From Breviolum minutum Mf 1.05b.01 (Eukaryota; Sar; Dinophyceae; Suessiales; Symbiodiniaceae): 64,000 nt of DNA. Location of the stretch: contig DF239168.1 in the NCBI GenBank assembly GCA_000507305.1, positions 262,498-326,497 on the forward strand, written 5' to 3'. Below are positions 37,601-48,820 of this stretch, piece by piece. Under the pieces are notes generated by a model that did no database searches, was not told where the DNA came from, and was given only the letters and a program-made list of their open reading frames with translations. How positions within the stretch are numbered: position 1 is the stretch's first letter; each line of letters begins with the position of its first letter. A program made the translations under genes and the position numbers.

Positions 37601-37778
37601 TGTGATTTCTTTTTTGATGTTAAACGTTGAATAATAGATTAGATGATTAGCATTTTGAGATGTTTCATCATGTTAATGTTTGGTTCATCTTTGGTACGTA
37701 CAGCAGGTATCTCTCCGAGGTGCAAGGTTTGTGGAGGTGAAAGATGTGCCGCCAGGCAAGACCACGAAGCGGAAGTAA
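34628..37778 (+). CDS. Unrecognised gene, exons 34628-34677, 35200-35256, about 36535-36609, 37707-37778
   Basis: Exon 34628-34677 encodes KKYEPPKSPVIRPSPP, a basic Pro-rich linker. Exon 35200-35256 encodes the acidic helix EKMLKEIQALDEEARAIGK with a GTTTGT donor. Exon near 36535-36609 reads VKELGQHNVAPPAVGQVDG and ends at GTAAGC. The terminal exon reads VSLRGARFVEVKDVPPGKT, then a basic tail and TAA. A frame at 37380-37630 (GNGNWAPSRLYLASNFEQ) may be another exon. The composition suggests a linker-rich or coiled-coil protein. No domain is recognised and exon joins are not all phase-checked. Confidence 0.4.
35732..35812. repeat. Inverted repeat (hairpin), unrelated to the MITE family
   Basis: The arms begin CTACTCTCAAAATATAAAT and end with TTTCTTGAGAGTAG-like sequence. 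The inner part ATCATGATGTATCA pairs with TGATATATCATGAT. The total is about 81 bp with a loop near 35767-35776. It lies within the plus-strand gene, probably in an intron. Confidence 0.6.
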
Positions 37779-37822
37779 CAGCGACATGTTTGGGGCTGGC
37801 GAGGTGCGCCTTAAGATGAAGG

Positions 37823-38772
37823 ATGGAAAACCCGAAGTCTGCCTCGCCAGGTGCATCCTTGGTGATTGAAGAGCATGCCATCGAAATGGGGGAAAGTTCC
37901 ACTCTTCAATCGGCCCTTGAAAGTGTAGCAGAGGTGACCCGACTTTGCAACAGATGGATGGGTTCTGATTGGTTGAATCTTTTCTAGGAAACAGCAGTGC
38001 AGAAGTTGTTGCGTTTTGGAAGTCACTGCTCTGGACTTGAACATTGGCAACCTCTTTTTGTTTGTCTTACTGCAGTGTTTGCAAATCCATGAAGTGCGCA
38101 GATTGATGAAAGTCTTAGAAGCCTTTTTGCACTTCCTCCTCACAGCATAGATTGTAAGGACAAGCCATTACAAAATAACACAAACCCTTCATACATCTGT
38201 CCTTTCGTGGCTGGCGCAATCCGTAGGCAATGAGGGCATCAGGGGCAAATTTCATATATCAAGATATATATGTTGGAATCAAAAAAACCCTCAGGAGCCT
38301 GACGTTTATCAGGGGAAAATCTGAGGCCAATGGTAGAACGAGACCGAGACGGGGAACCATGTGAACCAGGACAGCAACCAACATCAGCAACCGACATGCC
38401 AGCATTCCTAGGTTATCATCCAATGAAAAAGCACCTGGATAATTTGGAGTGTTCATTTTCAAAGGGCGGCTATTGACAGTGGCAAATGTTGCGTAACATT
38501 TACCAAAGACTTGAAATAGTTTTTGTTTGGGTGAGATCCTTTGAAAAGTCTCTGACCATCCTGAAGTTGATGAAATAACTTTGATGTCCAGCATTCCAGA
38601 CATTGATTTTCACTTTTCAGGACAGTTTCAGTGTTTGGAGCATGGACTAGACGGTCTCTTCTGCTGGGGTAAGCCCCGTGCTACGGTGCTCATCGCTCGC
38701 GGCGGGTCACGAGCCGATGTCCGTGACGTTTTGGCAAATGGTCCTCGATTCCAAAGGCAAACAATCAGTTAG
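37823..38772 (+). CDS. Small two-exon candidate gene, last of the plus block
   Basis: An ATG at 37823 opens MENPKSASPGASLVIEEHA, continuing to a GT donor after ALESVAE (GTGACC). A second exon, beginning after the acceptor at about 38627 (TTTCAG|TGT), reads CLEHGLDGLFCWGKPRATV, then GSRADVRDVLANGPRF, and ends at TAG near 38772. Both junctions are phase 0, giving about 85 residues. No homologue is recognised. It lies just upstream of the convergent boundary. Confidence 0.35.
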
Positions 38773-38779
38773 CCAACTC

Positions 38780-39650
38780 GGATTGATATATCATTTTGTT
38801 TGTTAATCTTTTGGCTTCAACATGTTTTACATCAACAGTAAGTATAAAGAATATACACATATAGATTGTAAGCATTTCATATGATTTGCATCATCAATGT
38901 CAGCCTTGGTTGCTTGGGGTTGAAAGCCCAGCGAGTTTCCATGCATCAGAAACTGGTCATCCTTGAGAGCTGCTTATCAAGCCGGGAAGGCTTTGGGGAC
39001 TCACAGTTTCAATCTAAATTTTCACAAAGGAAATGATCGTTTTTCAGCATATAGCAATTTAGACACTAGAAATTCTCCAATGTTCGAAAGCTGGCAGTTC
39101 ATTGGGTGACGAGTTTTGGAAGGTTGCATGAAAGCACAGAAAGGCAACTGTCAGCATCAGCAGACGCTGTTTGCAGTAAAGGTTGCAGCCGCAGTTGATG
39201 TTGCTGTTGGGGATAGACCGAGCGGGGTCTCATACCCTTCCACCGATGGATGTAGAGACCTTCCTAATCCTTCCCTTTTCGCCCGCTCCACCCACGTGAA
39301 ACGTATCAACCCAGCGGACGTTCAGAGGCCTCGAAACGGAGCTGGGACCAGTTTTCGGAGTTCCAAACAAGAAAAAATGGGAAATCATGGGACTTGCCAA
39401 GTGGTTCATTGCTTCAACTGGCCCAGCAAAGTTAAACCTTTCCTTTGGTGCTTGGAGAGATGTTACCTGAACAACTTGTTGAAATACAGTCCATTTGTAT
39501 CCATAAGCTATCAATTTAATTGTAAGCTGTCGATGGTTTTTCGGATGCTCAACTAATTTGGCTACTGTTGGCCAACGAAAACATGTCTTCCAGCACAATC
39601 TGACCCTGAAAAGCACGCTTGGTTGGCTTCAGACTTGCCGAATTAATAAT
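38780..39650. other. Ambiguous stretch before the AT island
   Basis: Between 39116 and 39616 both strands carry open frames over 100 codons (minus: ERFNFAGPVEAMNHLAS, plus: CRDLPNPSLFARSTHVK). Neither is clearly the coding one. Gene direction cannot be fixed here. Confidence 0.3.
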
Positions 39651-39846
39651 ATGGTTTTCAGAATAAGAAAAATATAAAAATCAAATAATATATGTATTTT
39701 ATATAATATTTTTTTAATATTTTAAACAATAAATAATAAATATTAAAATATAATTTTATTAATATATTATATAAAAATCAATAATTGAATTCAAAATGAA
39801 AATTATTTTAAAAATAGATTAATTTAAATAATTTTTTAAAACAATA

Positions 39847-40080
39847 TTAATAATTATTATTATATGCCGGCAATTTTTTATAAAAAAAATAAATTTTAAA
39901 ATTTAAAATATTAATTAATAAAAATAAAAAATAATAATTTATATATTTATTAATTATTATATTTTTATTATATATTAATTTAAAATTAATTATTAATTTT
40001 ATAAATAATATAAAATTTATATTTTTAAAAAAATATAATAAATAATAATATTTATAAATGAATAAAGAAAATATGAGCAT
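39847..40080 (-). other. Uninterrupted frame inside the AT island
   Basis: A 77-codon minus-strand frame with an ATG is open through DNA where a TAA is expected about every eight codons. It encodes almost only Ile, Asn, Lys, Leu, Phe and Tyr, the composition of proteins from AT-extreme organelles or endosymbionts. I do not recognise it, and it may be chance. Confidence 0.3.
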
Positions 40081-40259
40081 AAATATTTATTAAANAAAAA
40101 TCTATTAAAAAACCAATTCTAAAAAAAACTTATCAAAAAATAATTCCTAAGAATTATCTATATAAATATAATTATAAATATACTAAATTATATAAAATAG
40201 ATTCAACCAATATACCTTTTTAACAACCAATATACCTTAAAATATATACCTAATATCAT

Positions 40260-40440
40260 ATTAATATTATATCATATTTTATCATAATATATTAAAATAT
40301 ATTATATTATATAATATTATATTATATAATATTATATTATATGTATGATATTATATGATATTATATCATATTATATCATATTATATCATACCAGATTTTC
40401 ATATCATATCATAATCATAATCATAATTATATACTATTTT
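40260..40440. repeat. Palindromic ATAATATTATAT-type repeat array
   Basis: Short self-complementary AT units are repeated many times and pass into TCATATTATA units. They would fold into cruciforms and are prone to replication slippage. Confidence 0.8.
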
Positions 40441-40619
40441 ATTAAATATTGTATATTGTTTTTCTATATTGTATATATTTGGATTCTGGATTAAGATAGA
40501 ACGAGATGAGATGTAAAGTTTGTCGTTTCCCGAATCAAGTCTGTCTTTGACAGCTTGATATATGGAATCTGAATTGAAAATCTATCCTTAAAATCAACAT
40601 GGCTCACTGCCAAAGGAAT

Positions 40620-41925
40620 TCACCTTCCAAATTGTGCATAGAAACCCAAAAAGGCATCCAAATCCAGTTGTTTTCGCCAACCTTGAGTGGCTGAAATCCA
40701 GAGTTCCTTCTTCTTTTTGTCTGGAAGTTCTTGTCCAACTGGCAACTTCATCAATCTCGCCATGAGTTCATGGAATTCATCGTGTTTCAGCTTCCCTTCT
40801 CCACGTCGATCGGCCTGGACCAAAATATGAGAGCTTGCATGAAAGGTGGATGTTTCGGATGGTTTCATTCCTGAAACAAAGAAACACTGTCATATCATGT
40901 CACATGTCACATCTGATGCAGCATATTCGGAGGCACCTTGTCAAAGTCCTTCTTCAAAGAGTCAATGTCCAAAAAACTGAAACCATGCTTCCGCGCCAAT
41001 CGTCTCAATTCACGCTCTTCACGACTAATCAACACCTGAAGGGTCAAACTCTAACATGCGTTTGAAATTTCAGCCAAAACATCACCTCTTCAGATACCAT
41101 CCTTTCCCAGACTCAAACTACCTGACTGAATAGCTCCGTCTGCTGTCTGCTACGTCAACACCCAAAGACAAGTGCACCTTCTTTCAAACACTGATCGACA
41201 TGGAAAACACATGCAGATAAACATCTTCCAAGGAAAACCCATTGCAGTGGAATGGTTTCTAAACATAAGTGATGATTTTTCAGGTTTGGCAACACCTAGC
41301 ACTTCACTTAGCAACAAACATACCAAACCCATATCAAACCCTGGCAAATGACCTCCTCTGAGAAGCAGAACTTGTGGAAAAACGTGAGGAACTCCACAAA
41401 ATCCAACTGCCCATTGAGACTCCTAAGCTGTTGAGGGGTCCATCAACCCTGGGACAAATCGGAACCATGGTGCCAAAAGAGACCGGAATGAGGTATAGAC
41501 ACAAGATATGTTGTAACCACAACATCATTATGATCTGCAAGAATCAAACATATCGGTTTGTGTGTGTGCTCTTGCTTTCGGAACAGCAATCACGCTTGAG
41601 TTTGTGGTTTCCCCAATAAACAAATTGTGAAATATGAAGTTTGATCCAGGTGTTCCCATCACCTCTATTGGAAACATTTTGCAACTTCACCAAGAGACTC
41701 ATCCTCTGGATCTCTTCCAGAGTTGGTAAAGTTCTCCAAACATTCTGCTGCGCTTAGTAGCACGCTGCCTACAAATTCCATGTCCAACAACTTGGGATTG
41801 TCCACGTCGCTGATGGCACAACACGCTTGGATGAAGGCATCATGTGACATCAAACCCAGACTCGGCACATCAAATTCCATGCCATCCAACACATCTGCCT
41901 CCACCGTGCGCGAAAGAGAACGAAG
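40620..41925 (-). CDS. EF-hand calcium-binding protein, 3' exons
   Basis: Minus-strand exons: 41925-41686 (80 codons, phase 0 both ends), 41427-41341 (29 codons), 41035-40937 (33 codons) and the terminal 40814-40620, ending in a stop. The loop DRRGEGKLKHDEF fits an EF-hand: acidic position 1, Gly at 6, hydrophobic at 8, Glu at 12. It spans the junction DFDK|ADRRGEG in phase. A second helix-loop-helix ends in LNGQLDFVEFLTFF, again with the Gly and the terminal Glu. A third, degenerate pair may be LDIDSLKKDFDK. Calcium binding is likely at the first loop. The donor after 41341 is CAG|GG, so a small exon (possibly QTELFSQ near 41110) or another donor is involved. Upstream exons may continue to 44.4 kb. 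Confidence 0.7.
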
Positions 41926-42039
41926 CTGTGAAGAGCAGCTAAAAAAGCTAAGGTTCAACCCTTCAAACGCCGAAATACTTGTGATATCTGAAAGGTGTAA
42001 CTAAGAACCATTAGAATTTGCTCATGTTTCAGGTGTGTA

Positions 42040-42490
42040 ATTGCTCAACATACACCGTGTCGAAAGATAATATCCAAAAAGTGATTCCACTTGAAAGTTG
42101 TTCCTTCCTGAACCGTAAAGCCAACATGTATGACTGGCAGCTCGTTTTTTGATCTCGTTCGAACCCAAAACCATCCCAAACCTGCTTTTCCAGCCATTTA
42201 AAAACCTGTACATAAAGGTGCCCAATCTTCTGCTTTAATTGATCGTCTGCTCATATATCAACATGTTATGCCCAGAAATTCAGAAACCTCAGCAATTAAA
42301 ACATGTAAAAATCCTCCATCACTTCCATTTGACATATTTCAGGTTGATGTTTTCTATATAGATTCACTGTGCATGGATGCATCCTCCCGAGGTGACCTCA
42401 GTTCCAATGAAACCATCCGAAGTAGCAAAAGAGAACCACCAATTGAAGGCTTGCTCGCTGACCTGTTTGAAAACTCACTCAGCTACTGGG
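42040..42490 (-). other. Candidate exons upstream of the EF-hand exons
   Basis: Near 42210-42060 a frame reads VFKWLEKQVWDGFGFERDQ. Near 42460-42365 a frame after CAAACAG reads VSEQAFNWWFSFATSDGF, then IGTEVTSGG. Both have overlapping alternative frames. They may be exons of the same calcium-binding protein. Confidence 0.25.
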
Positions 42491-42823
42491 AAGCTGGAAA
42501 GCTATGACAGCTATGATTCTCTGAAGTTTCAAACAGTTCTGCATAGATCTCTACTGTCTTTCGCTGGTCCATGGCATTCTTCCTCCTGGACTTTGAAGCC
42601 TCTTTTGATTCAATTGGTTTAAGTGCCCTTACTCAAAATAGACCAGGATCCATGCATATTCGGACAACAGCAAAAACATGAAACTAAAGATACAATTTTA
42701 CATGATCATGATAAATCAGACTATATAATTCTGATACAACTCTGACCCCTTAGCAACAACTTCTGTGGCCTTTGCTCCCTGAAATTGCTTTGCTGCATTT
42801 TTTAAAAACATCCAAGTGCCAAC

Positions 42824-42916
42824 CTGCATCGGGATGTTGTGCTTCCCAGACAACTTGGCTAAGGTCAACCTTTCAGGTGGTGCTACCTTCTTTGGCATGT
42901 CTTTGGTTTTCTCCTG
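42824..42916 (-). CDS. Basic exon, probably of the same minus-strand gene
   Basis: Thirty-one codons, phase 0 at both ends, bounded by AATCCAG and a GTTGGC donor. It encodes QEKTKDMPKKVAPPERLTL, then AKLSGKHNIPMQ. It is basic and Pro-containing. The open frame continues past the donor, so the end is uncertain. Function is unknown. Confidence 0.45.
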
Positions 42917-43194
42917 CTGGATTCGGTAGCGACGGGAGTCCGTTTTTCGGATGTCGTGACTGGGATGTGGAAAAAGAAAAATCTTGGTGGGAAGCAAAAG
43001 CCACATAATGTATGGCAATGAAAATTGAGCCCGACTGGGTGCGGAGATACCAAAAAATATCTGCACCATAGACAAACGACTAAGACTTTGGTATCTTGCA
43101 ATTCATCTCTTCTGAAAAAACAAATGATAAACTCAATTACTTTGTAGCAGCTGTATTGGTCAACAAAACATTCATCCACAATTCCCTAAAAATT

Positions 43195-43400
43195 GCCCGC
43201 TGCTCAAGCCATTGCCACCCTCACCAACCCCAACCACCGACCGACTGTCCCGTCGGAGAGTCAAAGCTTTGGAGGCTCGGCGTTGATTTTTTTGCTCGCG
43301 CGTTTCGCGCACGGAGGCGCGTACATTTCCCTGCATGCTGCTACGACGTCTCCCCAACCTGGTGGGTGGCCGGGGAAAATGATAGTGAGGTGCTTTTGTG
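43195..43400. other. GC-rich block, possible minus-strand 5' exon
   Basis: A sharply GC-rich segment (for example GCTCGCGCGTTTCGCGCAC). On the minus strand an ATG near 43340 opens MQGNVRASVRETREQKNQ and a basic continuation. It could be a first exon or a fragment of a GC-rich dispersed repeat. Confidence 0.25.
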
Positions 43401-43844
43401 GAAGCCAAAACAAGAGAAAAAAACACTGTACTGACAACTATAGACTAGAAATGTATAGAAATGAATATATAGATTATACACATACCCTATATGTTGCATA
43501 CAACTTAAACATCATCATGGGTTTCTTTTCAAATCATTAGCTTTATGCTATCATAATCCTCATTCCTTAATGTTCCGAAAAAAGAAGCTATCAAGAGGGG
43601 CATCAACTCCCCAAAACAAGCTTTGACCACAATGTCGCAGGAACCATGAAAGAGGCGAGGAATTGTTCATCTTCCCAAAATGACAAACTGCCTAAGTGAG
43701 TGCATGTCAATCTCATGTCTTGTGATTTTGTCTCAAGAAAGAAACATCAAATTTCACATTTGTTCCTTTTTGCATACCATCTGAGTTAACAAACATAATT
43801 CACCAACAATGGTATGGTTTGGGATTGCCTTAATTGCTACTCAC

Positions 43845-44051
43845 CTTTTTTCCCGCAATGGTCAACAATCAGGTCATTGTAGTCATAGTTTGCCCAAAAG
43901 GAGGGTTTCCCACACTTCCAATTCCTTTCAATTTAAACCTCCATCTTTATGATGCCGCACAGCATACCCACCTCGCAACAATGGCCAAGGTCTTAATGTC
44001 CAAACTTTCGCTAGACATTGATGTCGATGATTCTGAGGAGGAATCCGACTC
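43845..44051 (-). CDS. Two phase-matched exons separated by a 47-bp intron
   Basis: Exon 44051-43972 encodes a Ser/Glu-rich segment (ESDSSSESSTSMSSESLDI, then KTLAIVAR). Exon 43924-43845 encodes NWKCGKPSFWANYDYNDL and ends at a strong GTGAGT donor. The intron 43971-43925 is only 47 bp, with GTGGGT and GAAAG ends, and joins AG|G to restore an Arg codon. The Ser/Asp/Glu stretch looks like a CK2 phosphorylation cluster. No family is recognised. Confidence 0.5.
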
Positions 44052-44286
44052 CTGACCCGAGGGATGAGATGCCATGGGTACACCGATTGCATGTTGGCAT
44101 ACAAATCCCGAACATGGCATATGGGTACAATGATATGGCATATCATACCTAACCATCCCCATGGCATACTTCCCAGTTTTTCTGTTATTTTGCATTTGGT
44201 ATACTTAGCAAAACAAAAAACAAACAAAAAATCAAATCCCAAATCCCCTTCCATCCCCTTCCATCCCCTTGCCAAGGCCTGTGGAC

Positions 44287-44377
44287 CTTGTATTTTTAGA
44301 TCACGTAAAGGATCCCAGGCAAAAGGATCATCGGTGATGCCACCATCTTCCAGGATTGCTGCCACCAAATCGGACCT
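44287..44377 (-). CDS. Exon with a possible SAP-domain tail
   Basis: The minus-strand exon after TTTCAAAG reads RSDLVAAILEDGGITDDP, then FAWDPLRDLKIQ, with a GTCCAC donor. K/R-S-D-L-V-x-x-I-L is the ending of many SAP (DNA-binding) motifs, but the first helix is not visible. It may belong with the downstream Ser-rich exons. Confidence 0.4.
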
Positions 44378-44454
44378 CTTTGAAAGCACAAAGAAAAGAT
44401 TTAAAAAAAACACACAACCAGTGGGTTGATGGGAATGAGGATGGTATTGGATAT

Positions 44455-44557
44455 GATGATGGTGATGATGATGATGATGATGATGATGACGATGATGATG
44501 ATGATTATGATTATTATGATGATGATGATGATGACGACTCATGACGACGATGAGGAA
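44455..44557. repeat. (GAT)n microsatellite
   Basis: GAT units with GAC and TAT variants. It gives open frames of poly-Asp (plus) and poly-His (minus), which I do not consider genes. Confidence 0.9.
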
Positions 44558-44559
44558 GG

Positions 44560-46690
44560 AAGATGATGGAAGAGTTATAAAGAGTTTTTGTCCTCATGGT
44601 TGAATCACTATTTGGAACAATCATTGATGGTGTGAGGGATGTTTTTGTGCCATTTCTGCCATGCTAAACAAAACGACAAATCTCGGATCATTTGGAAGCT
44701 CCACGGACCAGTAGGACTAGTTTCCACTTTACAGTACTCGCGAGCAACTGTGTTTTATATAAATTGTTTTAATGTGTTTGAATCCTAATGGTCCTAACAT
44801 GTTTCGTAAATCTTTTGAGGGCGTACGGTACATAGTTGCACGGCTTACAAGCTGATCAATATTGATGACAATGTTGCATCCTTATCTATATATCATATAG
44901 GTGGGTTTGATATGTCAAACAGTGAACAGAATGAAGACTCTTGCTGGTCCTTGATCCCCTTCTTCCAATATCTATATTGAAATTTGATCATATCAGCATA
45001 GAGGAAACTAGCGCCATTCTTGGAGCTGCTCTCCATGCAACTAACATCTCCCACCAATGAAAAACGAACAAATACATAAAAACATCCATCATCTTCCCAA
45101 TCACTGTTACTCTTGAGATCTCTTCAGGCTATGCAATGGCTGTGGCTCGTTCCTGGGATGGAACTTGTTGCGCTTGTTATTCCTCTACATTACGCCAGAT
45201 GAGATTGATCCCTACCTTCCCCCGGTTGGAACCTCATTCTTTGTCCCATTGGTTGTCCTTTTCGTTTCCTCAGCGACACTCATAAATCACGTGGACTTGA
45301 GGATCTGGGAAAGGCAACATTTGAAGGCAAGCCAGAAGTTCACCAGCAAGACTTGTCAGCACGCCACTAATTTGTAGAAATCCATAGGGATGAAACTACA
45401 AAGCTTGAGTGTAAACCTTGAATTGCAAGATCCTCTGAGCTTGTTGTAGCACACTGTGTAAAAGAGGGCATTACATTGGTCTGGAAACAAAGGTGTCAAA
45501 CCCTTTGAATGCTGGGAATCTTGGGTCCAGCATTGTGCAGCTATGTTAGTCAAGCGAAGTTTCTTTTTGCCCAGAACACTGTGCAGCCAATCCTGAGGTT
45601 CCTCGTTGTCCCCAGTTCGTTGCTTGGCAGCTTGCTCTGACCTGCAAAGAGATTATTACCAACGGAAGCACAAAAGATCAGCAGTTCTTGTTGCTTGATG
45701 GAGAATGGTTAGAAGGATTACCATTGATCCATTGATGTAGCTTGTGGAGAGTTTGTTTTGAGAAAGCCACAAACGGATCTTGAACTGAGAACCCTACGAA
45801 GTGCATACATGAATCGAAAGATCTATCTTGAGCAAGTTTCGAGTCGCTTACTGTTTGTGTCATTTGGGGGTCCGGCACAGCAGTTATATCACAAATAAAT
45901 CGTATATATAATAATCTAATATATAATTTCATGTTATAACCCAATAATGTGTAGTAATTACATGGGTAGAGCTTGTCCAAGTCACCAACTTCTAGCGTTC
46001 ATGTGTGTGCCCAAAGCATTCTATATAGACTTCTGAGATTTCCTTGTTTTTCTCCATCCATCGGTTGGACTAGTTTGCTGAGTCCAATAAACCAGGTGGA
46101 AGTGTGGACATCGTAGTGAAATGAATGCATTGAACAGGTTTAGTTGTGTACACTGATGCTACTTTGGATTTTCCTGATGTTTGACATTGATATTCATAAT
46201 TAATGTATTACCTCATATGCCTCATATATCTAGGTTTGTCTAGTTCCAAGCTGATTTCACATGTCTTCAAGAATGACTCCACTACTAAAATCTGCTGGAA
46301 GCAAAGAGGAATCATATTCCAATTCACATCGCACCTGCCACCAAAGATGTGCGAACATGAGTTGTGTCCTTTGTTGATCTTTGAATCTTGCGCCCTAGGA
46401 GGTACCTTCTACATGTCTAGTATCAGCTTGTTCACCTCGAACTATCATGCGAAGCCACCAATCCACCAGGATGTTAACAGAATAACCTTGGTGGATTTGC
46501 TTAAATTTCATTGATCCAAAGTTGACATGAACAACGAAAAAAAACCTCTTTCTTTGAATTATAGTTGTTTAATAGTGATACTTACAATGGCTTATTATAA
46601 TCCCCATATAAGTGGGTATAGTATCATCCCCAACAAATCACCTAACCAACCAGGGGCTCTTCTTTTTCATTGCTCACATCCAACGAACCC
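44560..46690. other. Stretch with no securely supported gene
   Basis: At 45165-45377 a plus-strand frame (DEIDPYLPPVGTSFFVPLV, hydrophobic) runs against the direction of the block and may be chance. The rest shows short frames only. Confidence 0.35.
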
Positions 46691-46714
46691 CCCCGGGATG
46701 GCACCTCAACTTCC

Positions 46715-47392
46715 AATCCGAATCGTAGGCCGTGGCCAAAAACCGTGGCCGATTGGAGGGAGGTCGTTCTAAGCGACTTGGCTTCATCAATTTACCCGCG
46801 GAGAAATGCAAGGTGGAGGAACAGAGTTCCTGCGCAAACAAACATGACACACAGAAATTAGGTATGATTGGGCGTGAGAATCAATTTCATACACTGTTTT
46901 TTTATATTATTATAAATCTATAAGTGTGTTTCAATTTTCATTTGGTGGTTGTTCAACTGAATAGATATTAATATCAAGTATGATGTTGCAGGGTTGGATG
47001 GATCATAGGTTTCAAAGTGCTACAAAGCACTACCCAATACCACAACATCACCATCTCACCATCACAATCTCCTGGTGAAGATGACTTGTTTCAGGTCGCC
47101 TTGGCTTGACCAACTGATCCAAACCAAGGCCAACAGCGCTGCTCATCTTCTGCAAGGCTTTCTGTCGGCTGAAACCCAAGATGGAGGAACTTCCAGTGGA
47201 AGTAAAGGTCGAACGCCCCAAGGTGTTGGAGCCATGAGTTAGTTGAGATAGTTGCCACTCAGACATGCCATGGAAGGTCAACCAGGTTTTTCGGTTCAAC
47301 GGAAAGAACAGGCCGGGATTGGTGTCCCAACAAAGCTCTACTTTTGTAGAGTGTGGGAGGCCAATCTCCAGTTGAGCCAAGCTGGGTTGCAA
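46715..47392 (-). CDS. Candidate exons of an unrecognised minus-strand gene
   Basis: A frame at 47392-47048 reads LEIGLPHSTKVELCWDTN, then KTWLTFHGMSEWQLSQL and SSSILGFSRQKALQKMSS. A second exon near 46830-46715, after GCGCAG, reads GKLMKPSRLERPPSNRPR, then FLATAYDSDW. Another frame overlaps the first exon at its 5' end, so boundaries are unsure. No domain is recognised. Confidence 0.35.
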
Positions 47393-47689
47393 AGGTTTTG
47401 CCTTGGATTTTTAGTTAGATGTTGGTTGTCAGATGTCACATCTATAGAAGCATATTGTATGATTGTGTGTGTGCGTGTGTTTGTGAGGGGAAGTACTCGA
47501 ACCCAACCAAAAGCCAAAACACTATAGGGTCCGGGTTGACAAAATTAAATAAACATCCATGCGCACTTTGCTGATTCACAACTAGGCAAAGATTTCGGTA
47601 TGGATTTAAAAATAGAAGGGTCTAGGTGTTAAAATGTCATTTCTAGGTGTTAGTTTATGTCTATCTGTAGTCATTGATTGTGAATGATC

Positions 47690-48480
47690 TGTTTCCCCAC
47701 AATCGCATCTGCAACGCACCCGTGCTTCCCCTTTTTCTCATTCAGCAGGTCTCTGCGCTTGCGCCAGCGCAAAAACTCTGGCAATCTCCTGCAGAACAAT
47801 GAAAGAGTCACAAACCCACATATTGGCATCTGAACGACTTGCCACAAGGTGTCTTTTTAGTGTATGCGTCTTGATTTAAAGTCTTAGAAACACACTTTTC
47901 TTTCCATGACCGAGCCTTTCATATGAGGCGCCGTCAAAGGCGATATTAGAACGGCCCTACTATATGACTATATGAAATTGAAGGTTATCGTTTTTCTTTG
48001 GGGGTCCTATCGTGGCACACTTCACCACCTCCAAGAATGCAGCATTTAGCAGTCTGTGTATGCCACCTTTGAGATCCCCTGCATTTGATGCCGAGTGATA
48101 GGCATTTTGCGAAGAATCATCATATAAGCTGACATCTCTTTGCAATCGAACTGGGTGTATCAGGACACAGTTATACTTGGAAAACTTGAAGAAATGTTTG
48201 TTCCCATTTGTTTCCATCATTTGAAAAGTTATGGGTTGCTTCACACCTCATCTCCCTCAAAATGTGCAAGTATTTGCTAAGTGTTGGTTTCGTGGAATTT
48301 GGCGAACATTGTCTTCCATAGTTTGATTTGTCAAACACATGTGATCCTTCGCCGCAGAGCTCCGCACATGTTTTTTGCTCCAAAGGCAACCGGCATCTTG
48401 CAATTGAACAAATTGGCAAGGTCACGCTCACACCCACAGAGCAGGACCAGCACAAATGGAAAGCATCTAGCTTTCGATTT
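47690..48480 (-). other. Candidate exons, minus strand
   Basis: Near 48430-48330 a frame ending in a stop reads GCERDLANLFNCKMPVAFG, then KNMCGALRRRI. Near 47795-47690 a frame reads EFLRWRKRRDLLNEKKGK. Both look coding, but splice sites were not fixed. Confidence 0.3.
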
Positions 48481-48820
48481 GGGCGGTTTTGTTAGTTGAA
48501 CAAAGTAAACAACAACTGCTCAACAAGAGTGAACAAGATGGAAAGTACCCTCACGCAGATCCCAGCCAACAAATCGCAAAGATGCCATCGCCAAGTTATT
48601 TGTGCCTTGTCAGGGCAGCCTTTGGTCCAGCAGCAGTGGAGATCCCACAGTGACTGGTCAAATGAGACTGCACAGCTGCAACAATGACAAGTGCAAACGC
48701 ACGCTGAGAGTGCTCTGGCCTTACTAGTTGTGGCCAAACAGTTCAAAAAAATGGACATGTAATGAACAACGACCTTGACCTACCCTCGAGAAGACGGCTG
48801 CTTCCATAGCCTTCTCGGGG

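Larger units (their letters stand above)
39655..40445. other. Extreme AT-rich island at the convergent gene boundary
   Basis: Base composition collapses to a few per cent G+C. From 39872 to 40059 there are 188 consecutive bases without G or C. The right part (40260-40440) consists of palindromic TATAATATTATA-type repeats. Flanking DNA returns abruptly to ordinary composition. A single N occurs at 40095. It separates the last plus-strand gene from the first minus-strand terminus. It could be a chromosome-domain boundary, a low-complexity expansion, or foreign or organellar DNA. Confidence 0.85.

Noticed and set aside
43928..44542. 204-codon minus-strand frame as one long exon
   Set aside because: It begins in the His repeat and runs through splice-bounded exons; the spliced reading with matching phases explains the sequence better.
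44356..44544. Open frames of poly-Asp (plus) and poly-His (minus) over the GAT repeat
   Set aside because: They are produced by the microsatellite itself; no flanking splice or start context supports translation.
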